The notes beneath the pieces are model-generated. The model was given only the letters and a program-made list of their open reading frames with translations, was not told the DNA's origin and did no database searches. The position numbers and the translations under genes are program-made. Shown here piece after piece: positions 20,633 to 32,900 of a DNA stretch of 64,000 bases. Position 1 is the stretch's first letter; each line of letters opens with the position of its first letter. The stretch comes from Schistocephalus solidus (Eukaryota > Platyhelminthes > Cestoda > Diphyllobothriidea > Diphyllobothriidae), in NCBI GenBank assembly GCA_017591395.1, contig WEDG01008978.1, positions 1 through 64,000 on the forward strand, read 5' to 3'.

Positions 20633-23343
20633 GTTTAAATTTGACGTTTTTTTCATTGACAATTGTAGAGGAACGTTTGTGCATTAGAAAGAGTTCAAGT
20701 TTTAAATACAATGGTTAAAGTTAACACGGATGCTTGTGTATGTCCTGCTGAACTAATGAAGAAGTATGGCGAATATGATGAAGTTATAATTTCTTATGAA
20801 GTCAATAGCAACGTTATTTCTAATTGGTGTGAATGTATTAAACATATTTTTGCCGGAAATCCGAAACACCCAAAGGTCCTCTGCGTGAACGCCCTTGGCA
20901 TGCACGCCTTCGGTTTTTCTGACCTTGGAAAGTATTTTTACAAAGAGTAAGTCCGCCAATTTGAATATTTCTGTTCCAGGGACGATACAGTTCTTCTAAA
21001 ACCTCTGACCAGCAAGGATTCTACAAAGACGACTGCGTCCAATGGTAACGACGTAGTCAAGGTAAACCATTTCTTATGGCTTTCTGAATTATTCGCTCAC
21101 CCAGTACTACATTTTCCTCATTAGTTTATTACCTATAAGTCACTGCGCCTCCCTCTCAGTTCTCTAAAATGCGATTTACTCTCAAAAAGTTAGCTAGTCT
21201 ACCAGTCTGACGGGTTGAAGTTATGCCCCCCTTTTTGGTCTTCTAGCACGTCGTATATCCGCCTTTGGGAGATGTGATGAAGTTGTCTTGGTCAGGTGAT
21301 AATGTCCCTAATACTCCCGCAAAAAAGATGCCGAAAGGATTTTATCTTCTACAAGGTAAGTAAACAAATAATACTTACGAATTTCTGCTCCAGTGGTCTG
21401 CAATTCCCTCTTTGTAATTCCCAAAAATTCGCGTTACCCTCTTCTTTAACTTGTCTACTGCAATGTCGTTTGATTAAGTTAACACTATCCGGCTTTCCCC
21501 AATGTCCTGGTTCCCAAATCCTTTAGGTATTCTCCAAGAATTTGTCATAATTTATCTTAACATTTAAAGTACTTCGTTGCAGTCACGACTGGCGTTCCTC
21601 TCCGCTTCCCCTTTCTTAATTTGGATACCGTTCTTTAGCAGGATCAGAGACTCATGTGCCTTTTCTTCTTTGCAACTATCTTCAACTTCTAGCTCTTGAA
21701 AATCTAAAATCTTCACTAACTACCACGAATCTTCAGTCTTCGTGGGCTGAAGTTTGCAAGCGTCTTGGCGTTTCCCAAGAACTTCTGAATCAGGACGATT
21801 TTTCGTGAGCATAATAATTTCTCAATAAATTCTCTGTTTACGATATTATGGTTACGTGCACACCCCTGCTTACTATTCCGTAACTTCGCTTATAGCATTA
21901 AGTAATTTTATGCCTCACAGAATACCAAGCACCTAAAATCATGTGTACTTACCGCATATGCATAAATGCTACTACACCTTTCTGCAGTAACCAATATAAG
22001 TGAGTAGGAACTAAGAACTCAGTCACCTTTTTTGCTTTGCAGGACCGCATTCGAACACATTCTTAAAAGATAAGACGCGGGCGATTCTATTTCTCTAAAT
22101 TAGCTTCTTCTCGTGCCCTACCCGAACCTTTTCGCCCACCTTTCACTTGTTTGGTTTTTTTGTCGAATGTTGTTTAGAGAACCTTCCTTAAAGTTGGTGT
22201 GCATAGTTTATTCCATCAATTGCTCAGAATACTCGCATATTTCATCCATCAGGATTAGATGATGAAGGGCTAACAAAACATGAGAGAAGTGCTTCTGACC
22301 AGATCCACTGCAAGAAAAATACTTGCATAATTCTAGCAGGATTTATTTCTTGTCGTATGCGATGAAACGAAATACTTCGAAGGGACATTAAAAGCGACTG
22401 AACGAGGTCTTCTATCTTATTGGTATCATACCCGAACAAGATATCCGTAAGCCAGCTGCGTATAATTACAGTCTTTTTTGTAGGTCGTGCTGTGGACCGG
22501 CCCTGGTTGCCGTCAACGCAATAGTCGGTGGAATCCTTGCACAGGAAATAATTCAGGCAAGTTCACAAGCCCGATACCTCCTTAAATTCTCACCCCGCAT
22601 ATTATTGGTGATTGGAACTCACCATCAGAAGACATTACGAGGTCATGATCACGCAACCCCGAAAATTACCAAAGCCACGAAAATTCACTTGAAGTTCCCA
22701 GGTGTGCCCAATAGGACGAATCGCAAAGAAGGCTAGCCCACTCGGCTGAGCCTTCCCCGGTAAATCGAAGCATACGAGGCATTTCTCACTGCATAATGTA
22801 GCCCTGAAGAGAAAATAAAATCACTTTCGCATTTGCCTTCAGGTGCATTGTTGTAGGCGAGATACTCAGTGACACGCTAGTGAACATAACGCAAGCTACA
22901 TAATGCAGCACCTGCTTATGTCCGTATTTTGCTCTTGACTGGTTTACCTGATAAGCCTTGGGTTGGCACTAAGACCACGGAGATCTTCGAGCCTTGTGCC
23001 AGCATCGTGAAATTCAGGGAATACTTTCCACTTGAGGTTAACGCGCCGCCTTGCCCTCATCTTCAGTTTACAAAAAACTACTGCAGTGTTGACTTTAGCC
23101 GATGCTTAACTATCTACAGCTACACGGTAGGGAGTTCCCATGCCTCACTAAAAGTTGTCTTATTAACCGAGACGGATAATTACTCATGGCACTAATTATA
23201 TCATTCTATTAAACTGATAACGTTCTGCTACATTTCAGGGCCTATCCCATCGCGGTGTACCTAAGGGAAACTGGTACTTCGTCGACGGCCGAACGTGCGA
23301 GGTTGCAGTTCTGTGGCTGCCTCCCATTATGGAGTCCCAGTAA
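20384..23343 (+). CDS. SAE1: SUMO-activating enzyme subunit 1 (SAE1/AOS1)
   Basis: SAE1 pairs with UBA2 to form the E1 enzyme that adenylates SUMO and passes it to UBC9, mainly in the nucleus. SAE1 supplies the non-catalytic half of the adenylation fold and has no catalytic cysteine. Seven exons: 20384-20632, 20669-20946, 20980-21061, 21247-21355, 21642-21804, 22484-22556, 23239-23343. They join in frame to 352 residues, close to the roughly 346 of the human protein. Diagnostic parts are ELYDRQIRLWGLEAQSRLKN at the N-terminus, the nucleotide-fold strand ILLIGVSPVASEIIKNLVLA, and AIVGGILAQEIIQ near the C-terminus. Introns are 36, 33, 185, 286, 679 and 682 nt, the last with a GC donor. The start is the first ATG before the conserved N-terminus. 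The exon 4-5 junction is the least certain point. The gene converges on crooked neck. Confidence 0.88.
20669..20946 (+). CDS. SAE1: SAE1 exon 2 (residues 84-176)
   Basis: Begins RNVCALERVQVLNTMVKV after a 36-nt intron and includes NALGMHAFGFSDLGKYF. Ends in phase 2 at a GTAAGT donor. Confidence 0.87.
20980..21061 (+). CDS. SAE1: SAE1 exon 3 (residues 176-203)
   Basis: Follows a 33-nt intron (GTAAGT ... TTCCAG). Encodes the Thr/Ser-rich linker DDTVLLKPLTSKDSTKT and ends NDVVK in phase 0. Confidence 0.8.
21247..21355 (+). CDS. SAE1: SAE1 exon 4 (residues 204-240)
   Basis: Starts HVVYPPLGDVMKLSWSGD and ends KGFYLLQ, matching the ...YFLLQ segment of the family. Donor G|GTAAGT, phase 1. Confidence 0.82.
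21642..21804 (+). CDS. SAE1: SAE1 exon 5 (residues 240-294)
   Basis: Encodes GSETHVPFLLCNYLQLL and then SWAEVCKRLGVSQELLNQDD, the helical region before the last nucleotide-fold strands. The acceptor at 21639-21641 is chosen because it is in phase and no upstream frame stays open. The family's VLLKFR stretch is not seen, so a small additional exon is possible in the preceding intron. Confidence 0.7.
22484..22556 (+). CDS. SAE1: SAE1 exon 6 (residues 294-318)
   Basis: Encodes SCCGPALVAVNAIVGGILAQ then EIIQ, matching the conserved AxVGGILAQEIVK helix. The donor reads CAG|GCAAGT, the usual form of a GC-AG intron. Confidence 0.85.
23239..23343 (+). CDS. SAE1: SAE1 exon 7 (residues 319-352)
   Basis: Encodes GLSHRGVPKGNWYFVDGRTC and ends in TAA at 23341-23343. 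It corresponds to the C-terminal FFFFDGMKGNG strand of the family. Confidence 0.8.
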   Translation, partial: GLSHRGVPKGNWYFVDGRTCEVAVLWLPPIMESQ

Positions 23344-23374
23344 TTACCACAAGATTACTAGACAGTCGTGAACT

Positions 23375-23380
23375 TTTAAT
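23375..23380 (-). terminator. crooked neck poly(A) signal candidate
   Basis: ATTAAA on the minus strand, about 120 bases after the crooked neck stop codon. It overlaps the SAE1 AATAAA, so the two 3' ends would interleave. Confidence 0.45.
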
Positions 23381-23383
23381 AAA
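23378..23383 (+). terminator. SAE1 poly(A) signal
   Basis: AATAAA 34 bases after the SAE1 stop codon. It shares three bases with the minus-strand ATTAAA of the convergent gene. Confidence 0.6.
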
Positions 23384-23498
23384 CATATTTTTGCTGAACT
23401 TCTTGTTGCACTACGCTGAGGAAAGACTTTTGCAAAATACTTGTTATAAAAGATGGGAAATAACATCTGTACAGGGCCTGCAGCGGCAGTTGGAGAAC

Positions 23499-23936
23499 TT
23501 AACCGTCCGGGAGGTCAATTTCTTCTGAATTCCTTGCAGACTCCTTTAACCGTTTGGAGAGTCTGGCGTACTCCAGGTCATCCTCGTCGAGAACATCGTT
23601 TTCGTCGGCATCCAAATTGCTATCGTCAGCGGACCGGGTGAACCATTTGCGTTTGACCTCAAATTCTCCTTTTGGTATCTCATCTTCCTCAGCACCGTCC
23701 TCGTCCTCTTCCTCAGATTCTCTTTCGCTGTCTGATCCGCCTTTGCGCATAGCCCAATTTGCAGCGAGAGCCAACAGCTTCCTATTGGGCTGTTCGGCGT
23801 CGGCATCTGGGAAGATGTATTCCACGTACTCTTCCCAGCCCCCTCCGGATTCCTCATCAAGACGACGGCTGCGAACCACCCGTTGGGGCTCGAAGTTGGC
23901 CACTTCGGAACGTGTTTTTTCATCACCGTATTCAGC
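23499..23936 (-). CDS. CRNKL1: CRNKL1 exon 11 (residues 634-778)
   Basis: [20 protein letters not shown], then [20 protein letters not shown] and [14 protein letters not shown], followed by a long Asp/Glu/Ser-rich tail. The stop TAA ends at 23499. Confidence 0.93.
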   Translation of the reverse strand, partial: AEYGDEKTRSEVANFEPQRVVRSRRLDEESGGGWEEYVEYIFPDADAEQPNRKLLALAANWAMRKGGSDSERESEEEDEDGAEEDEIPKGEFEVKRKWFTRSADDSNLDADENDVLDEDDLEYARLSKRLKESARNSEEIDLPDG

Positions 23937-26900
23937 CTGTGTTAAGTCATAATTAATAGTGAGGTTGTATTACAAGTATTCATAGTGCGACAAGCAATAT
24001 CTGGACGCAATATGCACAAACCTCCAAAAAGTGAAAGAGTACACGCAAGTATAAGTTAGTCGATAGGCACTAGCAAAATTCAGTACCAAAATATCACACA
24101 GAGGTGCTAAAAGCAGTATTATCACTTGTCATTATTTAGCCACGGCATGGCAAATCAATGCGGATTATACCCTACACCGTCTGCTTCAGTTCTGGCCAGT
24201 ACCAACTCGCACAGGGTTAGGACAGAGCAAAGCGGACGAGTCCACGAAGTGCTTGACAGAACGACCTGAGATTATTCTGGTTTCCAAAATCACTGGCTGC
24301 GGAACACGTCCAAATTTTTTCAGAAAACAATTGTTACGACAGAAGGCCTTGGCGTGACATGTTTCCATTACGAAGCTTCGCTTGCGAAAAGCGGCAACAT
24401 TGAGCGAATTGCCTTCCTTCGACAGAATCCTCTAGGTGACCGGTGTCACCGCGAGTCGAATTCTATCTAGACCTTCTCGACGCCGATTGTGATTGTTTGA
24501 ACAAAATCGAATAATTAAAAAGATATGATCTCAACAAATGTCGCTGACGTCCGAGTGATCAATTTCTTTATTCGACACAGAAACTCGGCTGCTTGAAATT
24601 ATGATATGTTTTTGCCAAGTTCGAGCTTCGCTTGCATACCATCTGCCATAGGGCTTTTCAGATAACACATGTAGACTGGGCCGGACGCCGCAGCAACATT
24701 GGGAAAAATTTAAGTCACCTGTTCAAAGTCGGTTTTTGTATTACTTGACGTTGACTGAAGCTCCGGTCAATTGGGGATGTTGGGTGGTCTTACGCCGCTG
24801 AAGATTCGGCGTTCCATATTGTTTCCGTAGCCTAAGAAAGGGAACTGGACGGCGTAGACAGATTAGGTGTACCATGTGCGCCGAAATAATCCCTCAAGCA
24901 GCCCAGGGATGGTATCAGGACAAATCGTGTAGTCAGCCCTCAAAGGTACCTTGAGTTATCAATGAACTCTCTGTGGCATAGACACTCAATTAGTCACAGA
25001 AGCAGCTGTAGTAAAGGTCTCCCAGGCAAATTTGGGAATGACGGACTGAGCACTGTTTTTTTCCAGATATTTGCTCATTGGCGTAAAATGGAGGAATGAG
25101 GTAAACGAGGGTCGACAAGGTTAATGTTGGAGGTTCGTCTCCGTTCAGGAGCCATGTCAGAGCCGGTTTCCGTTGACTGCGTCCTGAAATTTGGCTATAC
25201 AGCAGACCATTCGTCAATGGAAACATGGTCAATATGCAACCCCTGAGTTCGAGCTTGCTGTGTGGGTTAGCGAGGCTTTGGCAACAGACTGGGTTTCATT
25301 TTTCATCCCCAAAAGACAGCTGAGCGCCATGGCCTTCACGCAAAGCAGTGCGGTTAGTTGCATCCTGGCAAGGCTGGAAGACTATCCCGAGGTTTGCCAA
25401 AATCCTGCTTCTTAGAGGGTATTTTGGTGCCCGCTCGGTATACACAAGCTGGATTCTGCTCTCACAAGTCTGTAATCTAAACTAGGCTCACTGCCTCTTT
25501 CAGCTTCTCGCAAAGGGCAGCAGTCCAATGCGGTGCTTACACACAGGAATATAGCCACCGAAGGATGGTCCCTCATCCGGTGGAATGTCAGGCTACCGGG
25601 CGACTTCTGGGATAGTGACATCCGATGATAGCCAAGGTCGGTGGTGAACGCGTTCCAAGTAACCCAACACTTTGGACGTCAAGAAATAAATTTGAGAGAG
25701 AGAGAGAGTGGCCATGAATACTTTTCGTCGGTATTTTTGTTGGGTGTGGTAATAGTCAGGCACTACACTTACGTTGGCATATGCCATATGCAGAGACAGA
25801 CAAGTAACCCTGACTTTCAACAGTAATACGAATGCGACGCCATATCTGTGGGAGTGGCCATGTGCAGAGGCAGTAGACGATGTCAAACAACGACAATTTT
25901 GCTTGCCGACGGTAACCGAACTACCGACTGACAATGTCAATGGCAATACTGTGTTCAGGGAGAGTAGGCATAGCCAGTGATTGTGTGTCTTATGTTTGAG
26001 AGAACAGGCTTTCCAGAATTCAAGAAGAACGTCTCCGCGTCGTTGAGGAAAGCCCGTGGCATAAATCGTCTTCCGTTAAACGTAAACCTTCATATCAACT
26101 GGAGGAGATATTGTACGAATGCGGTTCTGAACTTCAAGTGCCTTCTAGAGTAAGACGGCAAGGGCGCGTGCAGTCTCCTTAGGTGGCAGACGTTCGCAAA
26201 GTCGTGAGGCCGCCTCAGCTTCTTGCGACTTGGCGTACGCTAAAAATTTTCTATTTCGGAACGAAATAAAGAACTCGAACTCGGGAAAGAATGGATTAAT
26301 AAAAAAAAACAGGCTTACCAGTATTTGTTGTATGCTTGTAGAGGTCAAATTTTTATGCTCGACGACCACCAAACCCAGAACAGTGAACTAACATCCTAAT
26401 ATGACTGAATATAGAAATGAAAACGGTCCATTCTCCCTGGTCCTAGTCACGAACCCGAGTGCTCCCCTTCTAAAATCACAGGAAACTTCTCAAAGCAGTA
26501 GGCTTCCGTTACTTGCTTTCAGGCTGAAGGCTCATTAGGTTGGTGCAAGAAAGAAGTAACTGCCTCCCTATCATACACAACGCACTGAAAATGTGTGAAC
26601 TACCAGTACAAGATTAAAGCGGTAATTCCTGCCCACCTACCTCAAAGTCCTTCCAGGCGTCTATCAGTTGAACCCTCTGTTCCTTGTCTTCGCACCTGCG
26701 CAGAGTGACGTTGGCCTCACGGTAAACAGCACGGGCGCGCTCGATGGCGGCAGCCGCCTCTTCTTCGTTCGGCTGAGCTTGTCTTACGTCATTCTTATCT
26801 TCACTGGTTTCTTCACCTTCAGGGGCTTCGTAGCTCTGAGCACAAAGCTCAAAGTTGGCCAGACTCAACCAGACCTAGACACAAAAAGCAAAAAATACTA

Positions 26901-29900
26901 TTAATATAACAGAGGGTTCGAACTGATCCACGGGCAAACGGGTATAGAGATTTGGCGACCAAAAATGCAGGGCTGTTAAACAAACCACGGCAGGTGTAGC
27001 CCGATAAAAACAACGGGGACGTGTGCGACAGCCACTTAGGTGTTATGATCTTACCACCAGTTTTGATGGTCGCCCGTCAAACAACGCGTCGATCGAATCG
27101 CCAAAGGAGAACTGAACAGCAAGGGTAGAAGAATAGAAGTGTATTGCCGTATGCTAACAGCGATCTTGAAGGCTAAACAAAGAACGTACGAGTGTGTTAA
27201 AGGTCGGAACAATCAGCTAGTGATCTTTAGTGAGTAGCATCTCAACTGGTACTATGACTCATCCTGTCGGCAGTTCCCGCACGACCATCGCGCGCACGGC
27301 CTATGGATGGATAGTGCAGCGTGGGAAGACCTGTCAGGGCGGTGTGTGAGCGGATCGGTTAGGACGGCTCCTCCTAACACTAGGGACGTCTTCTACACGC
27401 TTCAGTTGGCCACACTTCTGGTAAAAACCAACGAACCAAAAACGGATGCGAAAAAAGTTCACGTATTAAGGCCATCCAATTGCACGGTAGGGAGCTAGGC
27501 TAATTCGTTGTTATTAGTCAGTTTTATGGAGAATAGAGCAGACATATACGCATAAAACAAAATCCTTGGTAAGAGAGGAAACCAGATAAGACGGGGGCTT
27601 GACTTGACCGAGCTGATGACTTGCGGTGCTGAGAAAGGAACAACTTCCAGCAGAGGCTAACTAATAAATAGGCCGCCAGGTCTGAAAAATAGGAATTTAC
27701 GAATAGAAACAGCAATGCAAGCAAGACAGGCACGGTTATGGTCTGGTGCACCGACTGCCCTAAATAATGCCGCCATACTAAGTGACATGGTAACCATGAG
27801 ACGCCGCCTTGTCGGCTGGATATCCAGCAGAAGCTGGATTTACGGGATGGGGAAGGCGGCTGTCAGCAAAGCACTTAAAAACCTGCACGCGTGTCCATGT
27901 TCTGCAATCTCAATTCCCTACTACTGCAAGAGCTCGCGGCAACTAACAAATCTACACCCGTTCCAGTGATGCGCACCTAAAACTGGCAACACTGTTGGAT
28001 CTGACCTGCACTCGCTGTTACTACACAATGGGAAGAAAACGGCTAACTATTTCCTTCCCCGACTCACTACAGCAAACTAAAAGGGCATATGAACTAGCAT
28101 GGTGCACTAAAAGTCGAGGCTTAGAAGGCTCCCAATTAACGCGATAGGCCAGTCAGGTTGTACCGAGTTCTACCTTAGCGCATACGCATTACAAACCGCA
28201 CCAATATGCAATTCAAAATATCGAAGTTTGATTCTGGTAAACTAAGAGAACAGCATAGGTGTCGGCCCGCATCGCTGGCCCGCCATCGTATTCATGCTGG
28301 CTTCAAATTGATCCGAACTTGTCTTAACATTAGAATAACGATGGATGTGAAAATTCATGAAGTCAATGACGTTTAAGTCCCTCTCACGATACTCCAACTA
28401 AAGAAAAACTCCGCACTTCCTGCCAGGGGACAGTGCAAGTCGTTGTCGGCTCATACAAACGAAATAGAGGGTTGAATGGCAAAATAGTCAAGTCGAACTG
28501 CTCCGAGACGATACGTTGCTCGTCGGAATGTGAATGTTTTCTGGCCCTGAAAAACAGAGCCCAACCATGCGAGCATTCGCATGGTGCCATTTGGGGATCG
28601 CCTGTTTCCTCGAGATACGCTTACCAGGCAATGGTTCGCAAAGCATCACGAGGATCGAATGCGCAGAACTGCTTTCCAACGCCAATACATGACTGCACAA
28701 AGCTTGTGAAAGCCCCACGAAAAAAAGCAGAGATGACACAAACATCAAGCGATTTGGTGTTAAGCGTGTGGACTTACCTTAACATGTTGAGTCTTCTTCA
28801 TTAGTCGTCGGTAGAGACTGCGCGCTCGGTCCCACTCACGCAGTTCAATCTCATAGTCGATGTAGGCCTTCCAGAGAAGTTCGGGCATATCGAGTAGAGG
28901 CTGTGCAACTGCCAGTTCGTAAATACCACGCGCACGCTCAGTCTCATCCAGGAGGGCTTCCATTTCGGCATACTGAGGAAGAGAAGAAGGTGAGATAGAA
29001 GAAATGATAAGAAAATGGTGCAGTTTAATTCTGAACTAATCGTGGTAACAGATACTGGTAAAGCATTCAAACAATGAATTTTTCCAGCTGTTTCGCGAGT
29101 GCTGCAACCGTCAGATACCTCAGATACCCGAGAAAAGACGGATTCCCAGACGAAGGTAATAGCACTATCTACTCTGTGCATACAATTCTTTGGGAGATGC
29201 CTTAACAACAACTAACGCACCGCTTGCACAGCACATCCTAAAATAGAAATGCTTCGATCGCAAAAAGAAGACGAAGACGTCGGTCATTTGAAAATTTTTT
29301 TGGCCAACAGAACGAAGTTCAGAACTTGCGGCAGTAGCATAGACTGCTCGTGCAGGCCCTCTCTCCATAGAAATGAAAATATTTTCTTTGCAGAGGATGA
29401 GCAGATAACCTTTCGGTGCGTTGTGGCCCGCGAGATATTGAAACTGTCATACGGTTCCAGGGAGGGAGGGCAAACTGAAAGATTGCAATCAGGTCAAAAG
29501 TTGGGTATGTGTAGTGCGGCTTCGTGGCCCTATCAGAACCAGTGGTACTGGGAAAATTTGCTTTCATTCTTTTACAAGTCCAAAACGACTGCAGTTTGAA
29601 AATGGACGCAGACAACCTCCGAAGCACATGTTCATACCTTAGGCAACATGTTAAAGAGGTTGAAAGTTCGACGCCCGCCGCCAAGATATAAACGCCAGAG
29701 GACCGCATCTTACACCAATACCATCTGCGAGGTGTTGTAGCAGGCGGTAGTACACATTTATTGCGAAATGGCGACCAAATTTGTCGTTTCTGCGCATCCA
29801 AAGAGACTTTGTTAATGGTCTGCTTCAGATGCGAGTCATGCGTGGGCTAAAATCGGGTTTATCTGGGTCCGAAATGGCGGTCATCTGCAAGATTTCGTTC

Positions 29901-32900
29901 TGTGCCCACGCAGATTCGCACCCGTTCCGTGCACGCCCTTGGAGAATTCAGTAACTGCGCTTCTTCTGCCAACAGGAGATCACTCGTCTCAGCCCCCATG
30001 AAATCGTGGACGTAATGTGCACAATGTATGGAAGACAAGAAACAACAGTTTTTGGTGAAAAAGGCTGGTGCAGGTTCTGTTTTAAGACTGGGTTGTTGTG
30101 AGCAAGAATAGTTAGGAGCGAAAAAGATTCTTTCTCACCTTTTGCGGCCTTAGCATACATTCGGTCGCCTGGCAACTGACGTGCTAAAATTATGTTAGTC
30201 AAACCGCATACTGAAAGGACAGAGTGAGCAGTTTGATATGCCGTCTCTAAACTTTTGGTCGAAAATTTAAAGAATCTGGCTTCCATTGATCTTGCACTCA
30301 ATTAGTATGCAACAATTAAAACTGGCCTCGAGTAGGTTGCTGGGCATGCGCAATGCGATGAGAGCTGTCGACAAAGCCCTCCGGAGTTCGGAGAGGATTT
30401 TTAAAACATATTATGTATGGTAGCTTAGAACAGGGTTATGATCCCAATGAAATCATCGCCAGAATTCACGCAGCGCTAATAGTTTTGCAGGAAAGCTATA
30501 GAAATCGGATAAACTGATTTTCCCGAGTAATTGGTTCCTTATTCAAAGTGACCCATCACTGGGAGCTTCCACTAACAAGTCGATCACAGAATGGCAAGAG
30601 TTTATGACGTACGTGTCGAATCAACACTGCGGTACGCCGATTACGAGTGATAGTCCTCAGAGGAAAAATAAATACAGGTTCTCCTGGGCTACAAGAAGAT
30701 AGAAATGCAAAGTTCAAGTGAACCGGCGCGATCGAAGTAGGTGGACGCGCATTGAGCAGCCAGCTAAGTCGCCATTCCTCACAATCGCTGTCAGTCTGGT
30801 CACGGTAAGACCTGACGTATTCTAATGCTTGAACCCGACCCCGTTGGCAATAAAACAGTGGTTGTCAGGCGATGACAGAAGTTGTGGAAACCTTGACACT
30901 GCACTTGAACAGATCACGTGAATCCACCTGTCAGGTCAGGTTTGTACAAACTCATCGAATCCGTAGTTTTCAAAGGTTACACCCTAGCATGGCACTCATT
31001 CACTAAGTATTAAGTGACCCATCGGGTCTTGGCCGCATTTTTCGTTGTATAAAGCCTCCTAAAGTAGGATCAGTGGGTTATCAAAGTAGGGAAATGTGCT
31101 AGAATGTACTTATCGAAGAAAGGATGAGACGAGACGAAGGTAGTCTAAAAAGTAACGAATCAAAAAGTCCAACAAAGGGACAGCGAGAGAGGGTGCTTTA
31201 GGCACAAAACCTGCAAAACAATATGTGCGGAATATGAAACAGGTAAAAAAGCACTTACCCTCATCCAAGTTGTGCAATTCTCGGGTGCATATGCCAGGAA
31301 CTTTTCATACAGGCGTCTGCAGCGATCAAACTCGCGAAGTTGTATCTCCAGCTCGATATAACCTCTAAATAGCTTGGCTTTGGGGCATTTTCCAATAGCC
31401 GTCCCCTAAAAACAGCGGGGACTTTGTGATAAGAGGTGAACGGACGCGGCTACCAACTGATTGAACACCTAGAGTATTACAAACTGTAGGGAAGGTGCAA
31501 CTTCTTTACTAGGGGCTTAGAATTCAGAATAACCTAACAATCCACGGCAGATCTCCGCGGTCGGCACAAAAAGGGAAGTGGGACGTAATGACTGTCTCAG
31601 CTCCGTTCGTCATCAATGAAATTTTGATTCCTCTAAAGTAACGACCTGAGCCACACTGTTAGGCCTCTATCCGTTGAAGCTCACCAGGGATCAAATACAC
31701 TGATAAAAGAATGACTAAGTTTACTTGCTCCCACAAACGACCTGAAAATTTAACTCCATATAATTTTAAACTAAGGGAAACTAAAAGACGCCAGTAGCGG
31801 AAGTAACCAGTGTCTTAAGAGACTACAGTAGTAACTGCATCCGTCCTAAAACGAACCCAGGGGTAAGAGTGCATTTCTGCCAATCAAAAATTAAAAGTAA
31901 AAAAATGGTTCAGTGATGAGGAAGAAAATCATTTGAGTAACCTGACGAAAAGGCTGCTTATCGGAGACTTCGGCGTCGTATAAGATTTCGTCGTTAGCTC
32001 GACGAAGAATACCACTGGTTCGGAAAGTGCTTACTGGTGACATGTGCGTGGAATTGTTTGTGGTTAGGCATACTTGCCCGGTATTTATCCCACTTTTTCC
32101 AAGGCAAGGACCTTATAAGTCCACTGAGAAAATAGAGCACAGAGGCTCTTGTAGGACGGAAATGGTGATAATATTGGTTTTATCGACAGTGCGACATGAG
32201 CGACGCAATAAATGGAGCCAGTGAAAGGTATTTAGAATACTCGCATTTCTAACATAAGTCTGTTTGATTACTCCAATTCGGTGCTGGAAAAGAGGCGCAA
32301 TATGAAATATGCCAAAAATAGGGGTGTGCAAATGGGGAAAAAACAGGAAATTCAAGGTTAAAGAAGGTTTGATTGGGTAACACGATCGCGACAGGCAAAC
32401 TTAACCTTAGTAATAACCTTAATTCTAACCCCAACCCTAACTCTTTACCCAATCCCATTCTCTATCCCAGCCCTAACCTTAACCTATCTCTTGGGTATTT
32501 TATTATGCTTAACCAGAAGCGTAACTTTAATATGGCGTGCCTACCTAAAGCAAATAAGCAAGCGTGTTATTGTAATAAAAACTAAGAACTGCTTTAGAGT
32601 TTCGAAGATTCCCATCAAAGGATTCCGAAGACTAGTTGGCGAGCATACGTGTGTTGCAACAATTGAGGCTCGAACCCACTAATTAGAATTCCAACACCCT
32701 GACCCTTGAGCCATGGGCTCACCGTCCATTCGTTTGCGATCAGATAGCCTTCCCGCTTAAAATCTACTAGCCGCTGAGCGGATGCTGGCAGGGCTCAAGA
32801 TTGAGCCCCATGGCACAGCGGGACGACTATGTTCCGTAACGCAACTGGTGAGCACCCCGATATTACACAAATATGTGTTTGAACAGGAAAGTACCTCCGC

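Noticed and set aside
21296..21534. Open frame after SAE1 exon 4, considered as an extended or extra exon
   Set aside because: The peptide does not resemble the SAE1 family, and the phase-correct join of 21355 to 21642 gives a protein of the expected length. A very small extra exon remains possible.
23554..23952. Ser-rich + strand open frame of 132 residues
   Set aside because: It is the complement of CRNKL1 exon 11, whose acidic and Ser-rich coding strand keeps the opposite strand open.
26145..26372. Minus-strand open frame in CRNKL1 intron 10, considered as an exon
   Set aside because: It has an acceptor-like TTTTTAG but is out of phase with exon 10, and exon 10 joins exon 11 directly with conserved sequence on both sides.
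32400..32490. A true telomere or chromosome end
   Set aside because: The units are degenerate, short and embedded in a host intron; similar short arrays occur at two other internal places.
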